A stretch of 64,000 nucleotides of DNA from CBDBND01 sp965262665 (GCA_965262665.1 CBDHFR010000004.1:2046001-2110000), one strand, 5' to 3'; counted from the first letter of the stretch, positions 1 to 8,891 are shown. A program made the numbers and translations. The notes: a model not told the origin generated them from the letters alone.

Positions 1-432
1 CTCACACGCAAAGCATCGTTGGCACTCACACGCAAGAGGGTGCCTGTGGACATTCCAGTTCCCGTGGTAGCCCGACCCTGGTTCGACCTGCCCCTACGGG
101 CCCTGGTGGTAGGAATGTTCGTCGCCGCCTTAGTCATGACGTCCGACGCCATGGGGCCCGTGGGGACCGGGTTCGGCGCCACCTTTCCTATCTCTTTTGT
201 CTGTGTCGCCGTCATTCTCCATAGGCGCCTGGGCGGGAAACTGACGGCGGTAACCATGGCGAGCGCCCTGCGCGTCGCCATTGGCATGTATGTGGCTGTG
301 CCGGTGCTCTATTTCGGCGTACTGGCCTGGGGCGAGGTTTGGGGTCTTTCCCTGGCACTAGCCACGATCATAATCTGGGCGGCGGGATTGATTATGCACC
401 GGCGGCGGGTTGCCGCACGTCGATTATACTGA
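1..432 (+). CDS. Polytopic membrane protein, C-terminal part (open at left edge)
   Basis: The frame is open to the window edge, so the true start is probably outside; a TTG at 19 is only a possible start. About four hydrophobic segments are visible, with charged ends (WFDLPLRALVVG near the start, HRRRVAARRLY at the end). A conserved-looking GPVGTGFGATFPISF stretch follows the first segment, a pattern seen in small integral membrane proteins of unknown function. The first bases contain an 11-bp direct repeat (CTCACACGCAA at 1 and 25), so the N-terminal boundary may itself be altered. I do not recognise the family. Confidence 0.5.
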   Translation, partial: LTRKASLALTRKRVPVDIPVPVVARPWFDLPLRALVVGMFVAALVMTSDAMGPVGTGFGATFPISFVCVAVILHRRLGGKLTAVTMASALRVAIGMYVAVPVLYFGVLAWGEVWGLSLALATIIIWAAGLIMHRRRVAARRLY

Positions 433-657
433 TCTTTCCGGGAAGCACAGGGGAGAACGGCTACAATAGGCGTTTCAACGGCACCCTCAGGCGGGGAATC
501 CTTAATGCCGGATGATCCTCAACCATCAACCAGGCCCAAACTACTCCGACTTCGAGTTTGTGGAGACCCAGATGGGTGGTATAGACATCACAGGTAAGCC
601 CCGGAAGAATGGATCAGAGCGGTGGCAAACTTCCTGACCGGTGCAGTCCGGACAAAA

Positions 658-1315
658 ATGGAAACTGCCATGGCCACACAAAACCTGACTTCAGTCGCCA
701 GCATGACCTATGCCTGTTCCGACCCCGAGGACATGGTGAAGCTGCTCATCGACCTGCTCCGATGGGAACCGCTGTGCGAAGGCGCCATTACTCAGACCCT
801 GGAAGACCTCTGGGGCATCGCGCCGGGCAGTGCAGGCGATCATTACACGGTGCTGCGCTCGCCGGGCTCGGACCGGGGCATGATCCGGGTTGTGGCCGGC
901 AACAACCGTAAGCGCACTACGCCCATGAGCACGCGCTGGAGCGGAGTGGAACTGGTAGTTATGGAGGACATTCAAGAGTTCTTCAAACGCCTCGAAAATC
1001 ATCCCGATTGGACCATCGGCCGTCCGCCCAAGACCATTGACTTCACCGATGCCGGCGCAAACATTCACACTTACTTCTACGCCTATCCACCAGGGGCACT
1101 CATTTCATATTTACTAAAGCCGAGACCCAGGCCCGAGATTACCCCTTTCCCTCTTCGCCCAACCCCGTTGGCCAAATTTTCGACCTGCACCTGGACGTGG
1201 ACCGCACCGGCCCCAGCCGTAAGTTCTATGAGGACACGTTGGGCCTTATTCCCGTGTTCGACGAAGACATGACTGAAGGCCTGTTTTATCAGACCTGGGA
1301 CATTCCCCAGAGCTC
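658..1315 (+). pseudogene. VOC/glyoxalase-family protein, frameshifted and 3'-truncated
   Basis: The start at 658 gives METAMATQNLTSVASMTYAC, followed by a typical VOC first half (DPEDMVKLLIDLLRWEP, AGANIHTYFYAYPPGG). At about 1095 the frame shifts; the next frame reads GTHFIFTKAE and then LHLDVDRTGPSRKFYEDTLG, the start of the second VOC module. The shift is explained by one missing G in a G run. The second module runs into antisense DUF3500 sequence at about 1315. VOC proteins are metal-dependent dioxygenases, isomerases or resistance proteins; no substrate can be assigned. Not functional as written. Confidence 0.65.
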
Positions 1316-1660
1316 GCCGGCTACCCGACACAAGCCGCCGTACTCCAAGGTCGGATTTCGATAGATGGTGTGGTAGTGCCCTCGGCCGCTAGCGTTCCGG
1401 CCGACATTACCACCTGTCGAAAGCAGCTCGATGATCAACGTAGGGCCTTGTATGATCATGTAGGTTGGCGTGTTCACCTCATTGCTGCCCGTCCAGGCAA
1501 AGTTGGTCTGATTCAGTTCGGCCTCGATCTGTGCCATGCGGCGCACAGCATTCTCAGCAGGCTGGATCGAGACCCACTGATTGATGGCAGCTAGAAGCAA
1601 GGCCTTCTGATCCGATGTCATTTCGGCGGCGCTCAGGCCGATAGCCTCGGGCATGGTGTC
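1316..1660 (-). pseudogene. DUF3500 family protein, C-terminal fragment
   Basis: Reading leftward the frame gives AAEMTSDQKALLLAAINQWV, then RRMAQIEAELNQTNFAWTGS, then YMIIQGPTLIIELL and GHYHTIYRNPTLEYGG. These are the hallmark C-terminal blocks of DUF3500, including the late His-containing HTIYRNP motif. The family is uncharacterised, often secreted, and found in marine and soil bacteria. The N-terminal two thirds are missing; upstream sequence is a helicase fragment in the same orientation. It abuts the VOC fragment tail to tail. Confidence 0.65.
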
Positions 1661-1744
1661 GTTGGTCAGCGCGCGGCGCCGGAGCAGCTCCAATAGATGG
1701 TCCTGGTCGATCGCGCCATCAACCTGCTGGAACAGCCTTGCTTT

Positions 1745-2224
1745 AGAGCCTTGAGCGTATTGACCTCCAGGCCAAGCTGTTCGACGGTTTCCGCCGTTGT
1801 CGCCCCGGTTACGATCAGGTCCTCAAGATCGTCGATCTCGTCCTGCCCGTATTCTTCCAGGTCTTGCAGGACTTCGTCGTTCAGCGCCACGGTGCCGAAA
1901 CCAGCCCCCGGCCCTTTGCGGCGAGCTTGGCTTCGGCAAGCTCGCGCTCAAGCCGCTCGCGCCGTCGCTTGAGGGATTGATGGATCGCAGCCGGCGAGGA
2001 AGCCAGCCGGCGTTGCAAAATCTGCAAGGCGAAGCCGACATTATTTCGTTTCCTGCCGTCGCTGTCCGCAAACCGCGCGACGCGGTTCATCTCGGTTCGG
2101 ACATAGTCCGTGACGACGGCGTAAAGCGCGGCTTCCTCAGGCGACAATTTGTATTTAGCGGTGTAAGCACGCCGTTCCAGGAACAAGGGCCGCGCATCGA
2201 AGCGAAGCAACTCTTCCTTCGTCA
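1745..2224 (-). pseudogene. SNF2-type helicase, internal fragment (inverted)
   Basis: Two overlapping reverse frames give LTKEELLRFDARPLFLERRA, then LSPEEAALYAVVTDYVRTEM, then NNVGFALQILQRRLASSPAA with a following KRRRERLERELAEAK. After a frameshift near 1885 comes NDEVLQDLEEYGQDEIDDLE. This block is characteristic of the large SNF2-like helicases (COG0553 type) that carry a C-terminal DUF3883, including DrmD-like proteins of DISARM-type loci. The catalytic N-terminus is absent. The fragment is inverted relative to the DUF3883 tail that starts about four bases away, so a local inversion plus deletion probably broke one gene. Confidence 0.65.
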
Positions 2225-2227
2225 AAG

Positions 2228-2454
2228 GACGCGTGGACGGCGCGGACACTGTGATGATCACCCGCCAGGAGATCATCACGTCGTTGCACGAGCCGGAGAA
2301 ATTCATCCTTGCCGTCGTCGAGGTGAATGACGGGCTCGCAGGTGAGCCACGCTATGTCAGAGGAGCGCTCGACGAGCGCGATCCGCCGTTCGACCAGGAC
2401 GCCATCCAATTCAACCTGAAGCGCTTGTTAGACCGGGCAGAGCGGCCGTCATGA
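2228..2454 (+). pseudogene. DUF3883 C-terminal domain of a helicase
   Basis: The frame reads DGADTVMITRQEIITSLHEP, then FILAVVEVN and PRYVRGALDERDPPFDQDAI, ending NLKRLLDRAERPS. This is the standard C-terminal DUF3883 signature of SNF2/DEAD helicases in defence loci. Only the last ~75 residues remain. Its stop overlaps the start of the next gene by an ATGA, so the two were translationally coupled in one operon. It was probably the end of the helicase whose middle lies inverted just upstream. Confidence 0.65.
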
Positions 2455-2754
2455 GTAAATTTGCTATTCTCGCGCCCGTTCCATTGGAACATTTACAATC
2501 GGGAGAAAAGATCGCGTGCGATAAAGGCTTCGTGGCGTTTGGTTCTCGTAAGTTCGAGCTATTTCGCAAAGTTGATGAGCTTAGAAAAGGCGAACCCGTT
2601 CCGGTATTGATTTACCCTTCACACGAGGATAGCAAATCCAATATCAGCTATTTTGTGTCTTGGTTCGGTTGGGATATTGGCGGCGAGGAAATCGACTTTG
2701 GCCGTCACTCACAAGGCATGGAGCATCGGCCGCCGACCACTGCCGCCTATAGCG
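2451..2754 (+). pseudogene. Unknown protein coupled to the helicase, 3'-truncated
   Basis: It starts at ATG 2451 overlapping the helicase stop (ATGA). It encodes about 101 native residues beginning MSKFAILAPVPLEHLQSGEK and including YFVSWFGWDIGG. The last residues (GIVRLN) come from an IS6-type terminal repeat at 2755, so the 3' end is lost. No known family is recognised. Its position directly behind a DUF3883 helicase suggests it was part of the same putative defence operon. Confidence 0.5.
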
Positions 2755-2790
2755 GGGGCATTGTCAGACTAAATTGATCTGGTAGTCTAG
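2755..2790. repeat. 36-bp direct repeat, copy 1 (IS6-A end plus 16 bp)
   Basis: The first part is the terminal repeat of the IS6-A element of this window (GGCATTGTCAGACTAA). The whole 36 bp recurs exactly at 3760-3795 in the same orientation. Both copies stop at the same CTAG, after which the sequences differ. Confidence 0.85.
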
Positions 2791-2897
2791 TGAGGTGAGT
2801 TATCGCCGTTCCGAGTCGCACCTTGCTTGGTCAATTCCAAGCCAATCGTTAGTTTAGTGACCAGGACCAAGGGCCTAAAGGAGTTGGCCCTAACCAA

Positions 2898-2913
2898 TTA
2901 CTCTGACACTGCC
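2898..2913. repeat. Degenerate IS6-A terminal repeat
   Basis: TTACTCTGACACTGCC resembles the right terminal repeat TTAGTCTGACAATGCC seen elsewhere in the window. It lies directly beyond the 3' end of the LolA-like gene. Confidence 0.45.
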
Positions 2914-2915
2914 CA

Positions 2916-3731
2916 TCAGCGCACCCGTCTCAGGCCGGTTTGGCTAAAATCGCGGTCACGCAGGTTGGTTCTGAAGTCGAGATCCGTCCATGTCAGATGA
3001 GTACTTTTGCCAGTGATGTGATTGACCATTGTCATTTCGGTAGCCCGCCAATAGTGGTCAAGATACTGCTTGTAGCCCCCCAGGGTGAGAGTCTTAAGAT
3101 GCGTGTCCTTACGGTCGTAATACTCGATCCTAGAGACGCGAAATTCATCGCGGTCACGCCAGACGACTTGGCGGCTATAGCCGGATCCCTTCTCCACCGG
3201 TACGTTTTCAACCAGGGTGCACGTCAATTCCCCGCACGCGTCGTCACGCAGATACTGATAAGTGAACTTCTCTACTTCCTGGGCGCCCATGTCCTCATAG
3301 GAAAATTCGCTGCCCATGAAAGAGCCCGACCGGTTTGACGAACTGATGCGCTTGACCCGATTCAGCGCAGGCAGAAAGAGCCATTGATCGTCCGCTCCTT
3401 TGCGGTGGGAGTGAATCAGCATTGCGGTTCCCTTGACGTCACGCGGGTTGTCGAAAACGAATAGGCTCTTGTTGCCGTCATCAACCACTTCAAGCACACT
3501 TATCCGAAGTTGGCGCCGACTTTCCTGTCCCCGTTTGTTAAGTAGAACCATAGTTTGGCTGGCGGTGAAATTGCCGAACCCCTCGTCCCGTTTGTAAGCC
3601 TCGGTTGCGATCCTTAGGCCGGCTTCTTCGGCGGCTTCCGCGCTCGCTATCAATGGCAACACAAGGAATGACAAAAAGGCCATATAACAGGATAGTAACG
3701 CCGATCGGGCGGGACGGATCAAAACAGTCAT
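2916..3731 (-). CDS. LolA-like outer membrane lipoprotein-sorting protein
   Basis: 271 residues with an N-terminal signal peptide (hydrophobic SCYMAFLSFLVLPLIASAEA). A LolA-like fold signature follows: FTASQTMVLLNKRGQESRRQ, KSLFVFDNPRDVKGTAMLIH, ADDQWLFLPALNRVKRISSS and GSEFSYEDMGA. Relatives are periplasmic proteins usually encoded beside RND/MMPL exporters and probably carry lipid or lipoprotein cargo. No exporter is adjacent here. A strong AGGAGG lies just upstream of the ATG. An IS6-A terminal repeat begins about 29 bp before the start, so the native promoter is gone and expression, if any, starts in or beyond the IS end. The frame is intact. Confidence 0.8.
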   Translation of the reverse strand: MTVLIRPARSALLSCYMAFLSFLVLPLIASAEAAEEAGLRIATEAYKRDEGFGNFTASQTMVLLNKRGQESRRQLRISVLEVVDDGNKSLFVFDNPRDVKGTAMLIHSHRKGADDQWLFLPALNRVKRISSSNRSGSFMGSEFSYEDMGAQEVEKFTYQYLRDDACGELTCTLVENVPVEKGSGYSRQVVWRDRDEFRVSRIEYYDRKDTHLKTLTLGGYKQYLDHYWRATEMTMVNHITGKSTHLTWTDLDFRTNLRDRDFSQTGLRRVR

Positions 3732-3759
3732 GAATTCCTCCTATCGAGAACCATCAACA

Positions 3760-3795
3760 GGGGCATTGTCAGACTAAATTGATCTGGTAGTCTAG
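3760..3795. repeat. 36-bp direct repeat, copy 2 (IS6-A end plus 16 bp)
   Basis: Identical to 2755-2790. The two copies bracket 969 bp that contain only the LolA-like gene, so recombination between them would delete or duplicate it. Confidence 0.85.
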
Positions 3796-3819
3796 AGCAG
3801 ATTCAATTTATACCAACGG

Positions 3820-4302
3820 TCATTGAATTTGACCTTCGTGTGCCCATTTGCGCATACCAATCGACATGATTTTCGGGGGCTTGTCGATGAGCTTGTTCCA
3901 GGCGTGGCATGCCGCATCGACGATGTCTTCGTAACTGTCGAAGACGCGGTTCGACAGGTAGGTCTGGCGCAGGTACTGCCAGATGTTTTCGGCCGGGTTC
4001 AGCTCCGGCGATCTGGGCGGCAGGAACAGCGGCGTGATGTTGTCGGGGAACTCCAATTCGGTGGTGGTGTGCCAGCCGGCGCGGTCCATGAGGAGGACGG
4101 CGTGTGAGCCGTCGGCGACGGTGCGGCTAATCTCTTCGAGATGGGCCGGCATGGCATGGGTGTCGGCGAACGGCATCGCCACGGCCGCACCGGTACCGCG
4201 CGCCGGGCAGACGGCGCCGAACAGATAGGCGCTCTGGTAGCGCTGGTCCTTGGGCTGACGCGGACGGCTGCCGGTGCGCGCCCACTGCCGGACGATGCCG
4301 TT
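3820..4302 (-). pseudogene. IS630-family transposase, C-terminal part
   Basis: The reverse frame contains VLLMDRAGWHTT, then LPPRSPELNPAENIWQYLRQ, the DDE C-terminal signature of IS630/Tc1. It ends at HEGQIQ. The N-terminal part is replaced from about 4302 by the end of the IS1111 element. The stretch 3796-3819 (ATTCAATTTATACCAACGG) is probably the IS630 right end. Confidence 0.75.
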
Positions 4303-4756
4303 CTTCCGTAATGGGGCGGTCGATGTCAAGCACAGATCTTCACGATCTTCCGGCCTGACACGATCTGACACGATCTCTTGAACATGAAACACCTTCGCCT
4401 GCGGGCGATCGTCGTCCCGGGTATGGTCAACTTAGGTGGTTGCCTTGGCAGAAGCAGGCGACTGACTCGTGAGCGCGGCACGGAGAAGGGTCCACGATCC
4501 CGCGTATGTCCGTCGCCAGGCTCTCGCTTCCGTCCGTGGTCAGCGCAGCGGCTGCCAACATAATGCCTGGTCCAAGACGATTCCCGAGTGCCAATCTGAA
4601 TAGCGTGCTCGAACGCGATGAGACGGTTCGGCAGCAAGGCGAGCTACGTGCATCATCGGGAACCGCGTCCCGGCGAGGGGACACCGGTGGGTCGCCACCC
4701 TCTGGCGCGACTCTTTCCTCCTGTCCTTGTTGAGTGCTGGCGGGATGCAGCCGCGC
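4303..4756 (-). ncRNA. Noncoding 3' end of IS1111-like element, candidate bridge-RNA region
   Basis: This stretch lies between the transposase stop and the element end. About 340-390 bp of it recurs at 25660-25994 and 56480-56857, attached to other or no transposase sequence. IS110-family recombinases use a bridge RNA encoded in a noncoding end, and in IS1111 members that end is the one downstream of the gene. A short tandem repeat (GATCGTGTCA twice) and several possible hairpins lie near the outer end. The RNA itself is an inference; no structure was folded. Confidence 0.4.
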
Positions 4757-5797
4757 CTATGCCGTCCGGATTGCCATCGCCTCCTCGCGCGTGAAGCGGA
4801 ACTCCGTGCCATCCCGCCACATCCGGTGAAGCACCACGCCGATGCGCCGGGCCAGGGCAATGGTTGCGCGCTTCTTGCCGCGCAGCTTCGCCAGACGCAG
4901 AGCCCAGGCCTTCAGCCAGTTCGGTCCCGCGCGGTTCAGCATAACCGTGGCCGCCTGATAGAGCGCCGTGCGCAGGCCGGCGTCGCCGGCCTTGGTGATC
5001 GCGCCGACGATATCGCGTTCGCCGGATTGGTCCCGCCCCGGCGTCAGACCCACCCAGGGACCGACATCCTGCGATCTCCGGAACCGCTCGGGGTCGTCGA
5101 TCGCCGACGTGAAGGTCAGGGCGATGACTGCGCCGACGCCGGGCATGGTCATCAGCAGCTGGCACGCCCGGTCTTGCTTGGCCAGATTGCGGACCATCTT
5201 CTCCAGCCCAGACAGCTCGTGGCGCAGACCGGCTCGCGCACGCAGGATCGGCTCCGCCGCGGCTTCGAGCATCGCGTTGCCGGCGATCAACTCCCGGACA
5301 CGCGCCTCGTAGCGACCCTTCGAGATTTGGCCCAGCTTCAGGCCGAAGTTGCGCAGCACGCCACGCAGCGAGAGCTCCAGATTGGTGAGCGCGTCCAGCA
5401 CGGACTTGCGCGAGGTCAACAGCGCCCGCATCTCTTGCGACGACGCCGTCTTGCAGTGCACAGGCCTGAACCAGCCCATCTGCAGAAGCCGTGCGATGCC
5501 TTCGGCATCCCGGCGGTCCGTCTTGATCGGCATCGCTTTCAGCGCCGCCTTCACCTGCCGTGTCTCCATCAGCACGGCCTCGAAGCCGGCGTCGGTCAGC
5601 CCCTTGTGCAGCCATTGAGACAGCGGGCCGGCCTCAAGCCCGATCGCCTCGATCCCGTGCGGCAGCTCGTGGATGAACGAAACCAGAGCGTCAGGCGCGC
5701 TGGCGACCTGCGCCTCCGTCACGATCTTCCCCTTCTCCCCGAGAACGCAGATCGCCGTGCTTGCTAGTGATACATCCAATCCAATAAAAACATCCAT
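4757..5797 (-). CDS. IS110/IS1111-family transposase (DEDD recombinase)
   Basis: 346 residues from ATG 5797 (MDVFIGLDVSLAS). The reading frame is open 20 codons further upstream, but IS110 proteins start at this FIGLDVS motif. The N-terminal DEDD catalytic domain has D in GLDVS, E in IGLEAGPLSQWL and DRRDAEGIARLL. The C-terminal transposase_20 domain has MTMPGVGAVIALTFTSAIDD, GPWVGLTPGRDQSG and the serine-containing AGDAGLRTALYQAA. No frameshift is visible, so it is likely active. Deletion derivatives of the same element lie at 25444 and 56463. Confidence 0.9.
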   Translation of the reverse strand: MDVFIGLDVSLASTAICVLGEKGKIVTEAQVASAPDALVSFIHELPHGIEAIGLEAGPLSQWLHKGLTDAGFEAVLMETRQVKAALKAMPIKTDRRDAEGIARLLQMGWFRPVHCKTASSQEMRALLTSRKSVLDALTNLELSLRGVLRNFGLKLGQISKGRYEARVRELIAGNAMLEAAAEPILRARAGLRHELSGLEKMVRNLAKQDRACQLLMTMPGVGAVIALTFTSAIDDPERFRRSQDVGPWVGLTPGRDQSGERDIVGAITKAGDAGLRTALYQAATVMLNRAGPNWLKAWALRLAKLRGKKRATIALARRIGVVLHRMWRDGTEFRFTREEAMAIRTA

Positions 5798-5946
5798 GTC
5801 GTTGCCCTTTCCTGCAATGGAATTGGGGCGCGCCCTTCGGCAAGACCCCGTGAACACGCCGAGCGTGTAAGGGCAACGACACCCTAATCTCCGACATCTC
5901 TACAAGCTTAAACGTTGCCGGTTGGCGCCGAGCCCCATTACGGCAT

Positions 5947-6660
5947 CTGAGGTCATCCGCAGCGCGGTGATGCTGTATGTCCGTTATCCCTTGTCGCTGA
6001 GACAGGTCGAAGATATCCTGTTTGAGCGCGGCGTCGACTTCTGCCATGAAACCGTGCGGTACTGGTGGAACCGTTTTGGCCCGTTGTTTGCCGCCAAGAT
6101 CCGGAAGAGGCGGATAGACCAGCGCAACTGGTCGAATTGGCGCTGGCATCTTGATGAGGTGTTCGTCCGCATCAACGGCGAGACACGTTATCTATGGCGT
6201 GCCGTTGACCATGAAGGCGAAGTGCTTGAGGTTTTGGCCACGAAACGGCGGGACCGCGAAGCTGCGCTTAGGTTTCTGAGGCGTGCGATGAAGCGCTATG
6301 GCCGACCGGCCACGATCGTCACGGACAGGTTACAGTCATACCGGGCGGCGATGAAGATGATCAGCAACGAGGGCTGCCAAGAGACCAAGCGTTGGTTGAA
6401 CAACCTAGCGGAAAACTCACATCGGCCCTTCCGACGACGGGAAGGGGCAATGGCTCGGTTCAGAGACATCAAGACCTTGCAGAAGTTCGCCTCCGTCCAT
6501 GCCTCGATCCACACCCACTTCAACCACCAACGCCATCTCAACCGCCGCGATATTTTCAAACAAGCCCGAACTGCTGCCCTGGCCGAGTGGCGTCAACTTG
6601 CAGCCTGAGAGGCCTCGGTTGTAGGTTCTTCTGCTCCGGGCTAGTTAGTCTGACAATGCC
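5947..6660 (+). pseudogene. IS6-A transposase, 5' end removed by IS1111 insertion
   Basis: From 5947 the frame runs SEVIRSAVMLYVRYPLSL to WRQLAA (stop at 6608), with the DDE residues in HLDEVFV, IVTDRL and AENSHRPF. The first ~12 native residues (MHNPFRYFNSSP in the intact copy at 46358) are missing. The right terminal repeat TTAGTCTGACAATGCC ends at 6660. Confidence 0.85.
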
Positions 6661-7192
6661 AGTCAGAGCCTGGATTGAGCAGGTGCCAAGCAAACGTGAG
6701 CAGCGAATCCTGTTCCAGCTTTTGACACGGGTCAAGGTCTTTGGTGAGCCAGCTGTTCGAGAGAAGCTGAAGAGTCTTCACGATATTCTGCGCCGCTCTC
6801 TTCCTGTGCCTGTCCAGAGAAGGCGCAATGAAAGGCGAGTTGACGTTCTCGTAACATATGTCGATGGACCCGCATAGAGTGGTGCCAACTATACGTCACT
6901 CTATGCAGAGGAAAATGGCATTATGGCGACTTCGGTTGTAGTGCCCGAAATACTTCATGAAAAGTACGATGAACACTTGGAAAATAATCAAAAAGTGAAT
7001 GCAATCGTTGTTGTAGATGATATCGCTGCGACCGGAGGAACATTCGTAAGCCAACTTTCAAAGTTCGTTTCCGAACATCGGGAAATACTCGTGAATACTA
7101 AGCTCTACGCTTTAGCTCTCGTGGCAACTGGACTGGTACCGGTAAAATGGAGAGTGCCTTCTGTTAAAGTTTAAACTCAACAGGAGGCCCAT

Positions 7193-7468
7193 ATGGGTAT
7201 CGGAAGAACTGAGGAATTTCGTTCTGAAGCCGTTCGGATTGCATTGACGAGCGGGCTATCACACAAGCAAGTTGCCGCCGATCTTGGCATTGGCCTGTCT
7301 ACATTAGGCAAGTGGATTACCAGTCATAAGCACACTGAGCTGCTGTCCGGCCCTCATAATGATAAAGACAAGGAATTGGCTCGCCTTTGCAAGGAGAACA
7401 GGACATTGCGTGAGGAGCGGGACATTTTAAAAAAAGCGACGGCCTTCTTCGCGAGCCAAAGCCGATGA
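7193..7468 (+). CDS. IS3-family OrfA
   Basis: 91 residues with an N-terminal helix-turn-helix (EEFRSEAVRIALTSGLSHKQ, GIGLSTLGKWI) and a C-terminal leucine-zipper-like stretch (LARLCKENRTLREERDILKK). GGAGG lies 8 bp before the ATG. Its end overlaps the orfB start. It binds the IS ends and is fused to OrfB by frameshifting to form the transposase. Confidence 0.9.
   Translation: MGIGRTEEFRSEAVRIALTSGLSHKQVAADLGIGLSTLGKWITSHKHTELLSGPHNDKDKELARLCKENRTLREERDILKKATAFFASQSR
7429..7435 (+). promoter_or_regulatory. Candidate -1 programmed frameshift site (A7)
   Basis: A run of seven A (AAAAAAAG after TTTT) lies in the last third of orfA. OrfB is in the -1 frame (start codon phase 7465 against 7193). 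A AAA AAG slippage at such heptamers is the standard way IS3 elements make OrfAB. Confidence 0.65.
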
Positions 7469-8322
7469 GGTTTCATTTCATCGCAAAGGAGAAGGCCAAT
7501 TTTTCAATCTGCAGGATGTGCAAAGTCCTGAGGGTCAGTGAAAGCGGCTACTACGCTTGGGTGTCTCGCCCTGCCAGTCAGCGCCAACGCGACGACAGGG
7601 TCTATTTGGCCCATATTCGTGCCGAACATGCCCGTAATTATCGGGCCTATGGTCGCCAGCGAATGACTGATGAACTCAGGGATCAAGGCATCGTCATTGG
7701 TGAACGCCGGGTCGGGCGGTTGATGCGGGAGAACGATATTCGCATCGTCAGAACTCATAAATTCAAACGCACGACAAACAGTAATCACAACCACAACATA
7801 GCTCCCAACCTTCTGGATGGAGATTTTCAGGCCACGGGACCAAACCAGAAATGGGCCGGTGATATCAGCTATCTCTGGACGGCAGCGGGCTGGCTGTATC
7901 TTGCGGTGATCATCGATTTGTATTCACGCCGTGTCATTGGCTGGGCCGTCAGCGACAGGCTCAAACGGGATTTGCCGATCAAGGCTCTGAAAAGGGCCAT
8001 TGCATTGCGACAACCGCCACCAGGGGTCATTCATCATTCTGATCGTGGCTCGCAGTATTGCTCCAACGATTACCGGAAACTTCTCAAAGACCACGGCTTT
8101 CTCTCTTCGATGTCTGGCAAAGGGAATTGCTATGGCAATGCGACTGTAGAAACGTTCTTCAAATCATTGAAAGCAGAATTAATATGGAGGGAACACTATG
8201 AAACCAGGGAACAGGCACAAAACGCCCTGTTCCATTATATCAATGGATTTTATAATCCGCGTCGTCGCCATTCATATCTGGGCAGCATCAGTCCGGTGAA
8301 GTGCGAAAGTATGGCGGCTTAG
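7465..8322 (+). CDS. IS3-family OrfB (DDE transposase)
   Basis: 285 residues with an IS3-group integrase core. The HTH_21-like segment ICRMCKVLRVSESGYYAW is followed by the catalytic residues in WAGDISYLW, HHSDRGSQYCSNDY and GNATVETFFKSLKAEL, and the terminal YNPRRRHSYLG. No stop or frameshift is seen, so the element is probably active or recently was. Confidence 0.92.
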   Translation: MRFHFIAKEKANFSICRMCKVLRVSESGYYAWVSRPASQRQRDDRVYLAHIRAEHARNYRAYGRQRMTDELRDQGIVIGERRVGRLMRENDIRIVRTHKFKRTTNSNHNHNIAPNLLDGDFQATGPNQKWAGDISYLWTAAGWLYLAVIIDLYSRRVIGWAVSDRLKRDLPIKALKRAIALRQPPPGVIHHSDRGSQYCSNDYRKLLKDHGFLSSMSGKGNCYGNATVETFFKSLKAELIWREHYETREQAQNALFHYINGFYNPRRRHSYLGSISPVKCESMAA

Positions 8323-8891
8323 GTGAGAAGGTAACTCTCCACTTTTGCGGTGCAGGTCCAAATACAAGAGGGACAAGCCAATATTCTCGAGAAACTGAAG
8401 GAGTTCTGTGATTTAGATATCGATTTCCGCGTTGGTGAGATACTTGCGCCGTCAGATCGAGCTTTTCCTGCCGATCTTTCGGGTTGGGACTCTGGAGACC
8501 GGCGCGAACAGGCCGAATCACTTTGCCGAGACCTTGGTAGTCGAACATACAAGAGACAACCGTTCGGTTTTGGGGGACTCAGCTTGCTAGTAGTATTTCC
8601 TACAACCGTGCCGAACAATACGCTACCTATCCTCCATTCGCCGAGTAGGCAAGATAACCATCCGTGGAAACCTTTGTTTCCAAGGCGAGTTAACTGAAGT
8701 CGCGTGACCGAATTTTCGCTGACTTGGGAGAGCACTTCTCGACCAGTGCGATCTGCTAATGTGTCGATGATATCTTAAAGGCTTTTACGGACGAACGACG
8801 TCAACTCGACCAGGTTTTGTTGGTGCTATTTCCGCAGGTCGGTATCTTTTGCGCCGGGAAGATGGACTGCTTTTTTCCAACTCCAACGAAC

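Larger units (their letters stand above)
4303..5946 (-). mobile_element. IS110-family (IS1111-like) element inserted in an IS6-A element
   Basis: The element carries an intact transposase (4757-5797) and a long noncoding 3' region (about 450 bp). A 12-bp inverted repeat CCGTAATGGGGC is present at 4306-4317 and inverted at 5932-5943. Subterminal inverted repeats of this kind are typical of the IS1111 group. On the right the IS6-A sequence resumes at TGAGGTCATCC (5947). In the two deletion derivatives (25444 and 56463) the other end joins IS6-A sequence ending AGCTCGCC. The pre-insertion site was therefore AGCTCGCC/TGAGGTC inside an IS6-A transposase gene. Confidence 0.75.
7148..8341 (+). mobile_element. 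Complete IS3-family element
   Basis: 1194 bp bounded by inverted ends: TGGAGAGTGCCTTCTG at 7148 and, reversed at 8341, TGGAGAGTTACCTTCTC. It carries orfA and orfB in the -1 arrangement. It interrupts the PRTase-CE-like gene. No convincing target duplication is visible (AAA to the left, CTT to the right), so an exact boundary error of a few bases is possible. Confidence 0.85.
6662..8697 (+). pseudogene. PRTase-CE-like phosphoribosyltransferase conflict gene, cut by IS3
   Basis: Removing IS3 (7148-8341) joins two pieces of one gene. The 5' piece reads RAWIEQVPSKREQRILFQLL, then VTYVDGPA, an in-frame TAG at 6875, and SGANYTSLYAEENGI. It continues with the PRPP-binding-like loop NAIVVVDDIAATGGT. 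The 3' piece (8342-8697) contains FGFGGLSLLVVFPTTVPNNT and LPILHS with a C-terminal WKPLFPR. These blocks match the PRTase-like domain proteins described in biological-conflict and defence contexts (PRTase-CE). The N-terminus is truncated by the IS6-A end at 6660. Family assignment rests on motif recall and is moderately sure; the gene is dead three ways. Confidence 0.6.

Noticed and set aside
4653..5767. Long open frames on both strands across the IS110 gene (320 and 346 codons)
   Set aside because: They are out-of-frame shadows of the GC-rich transposase gene with Arg/Pro/Ala-rich, low-complexity translations.
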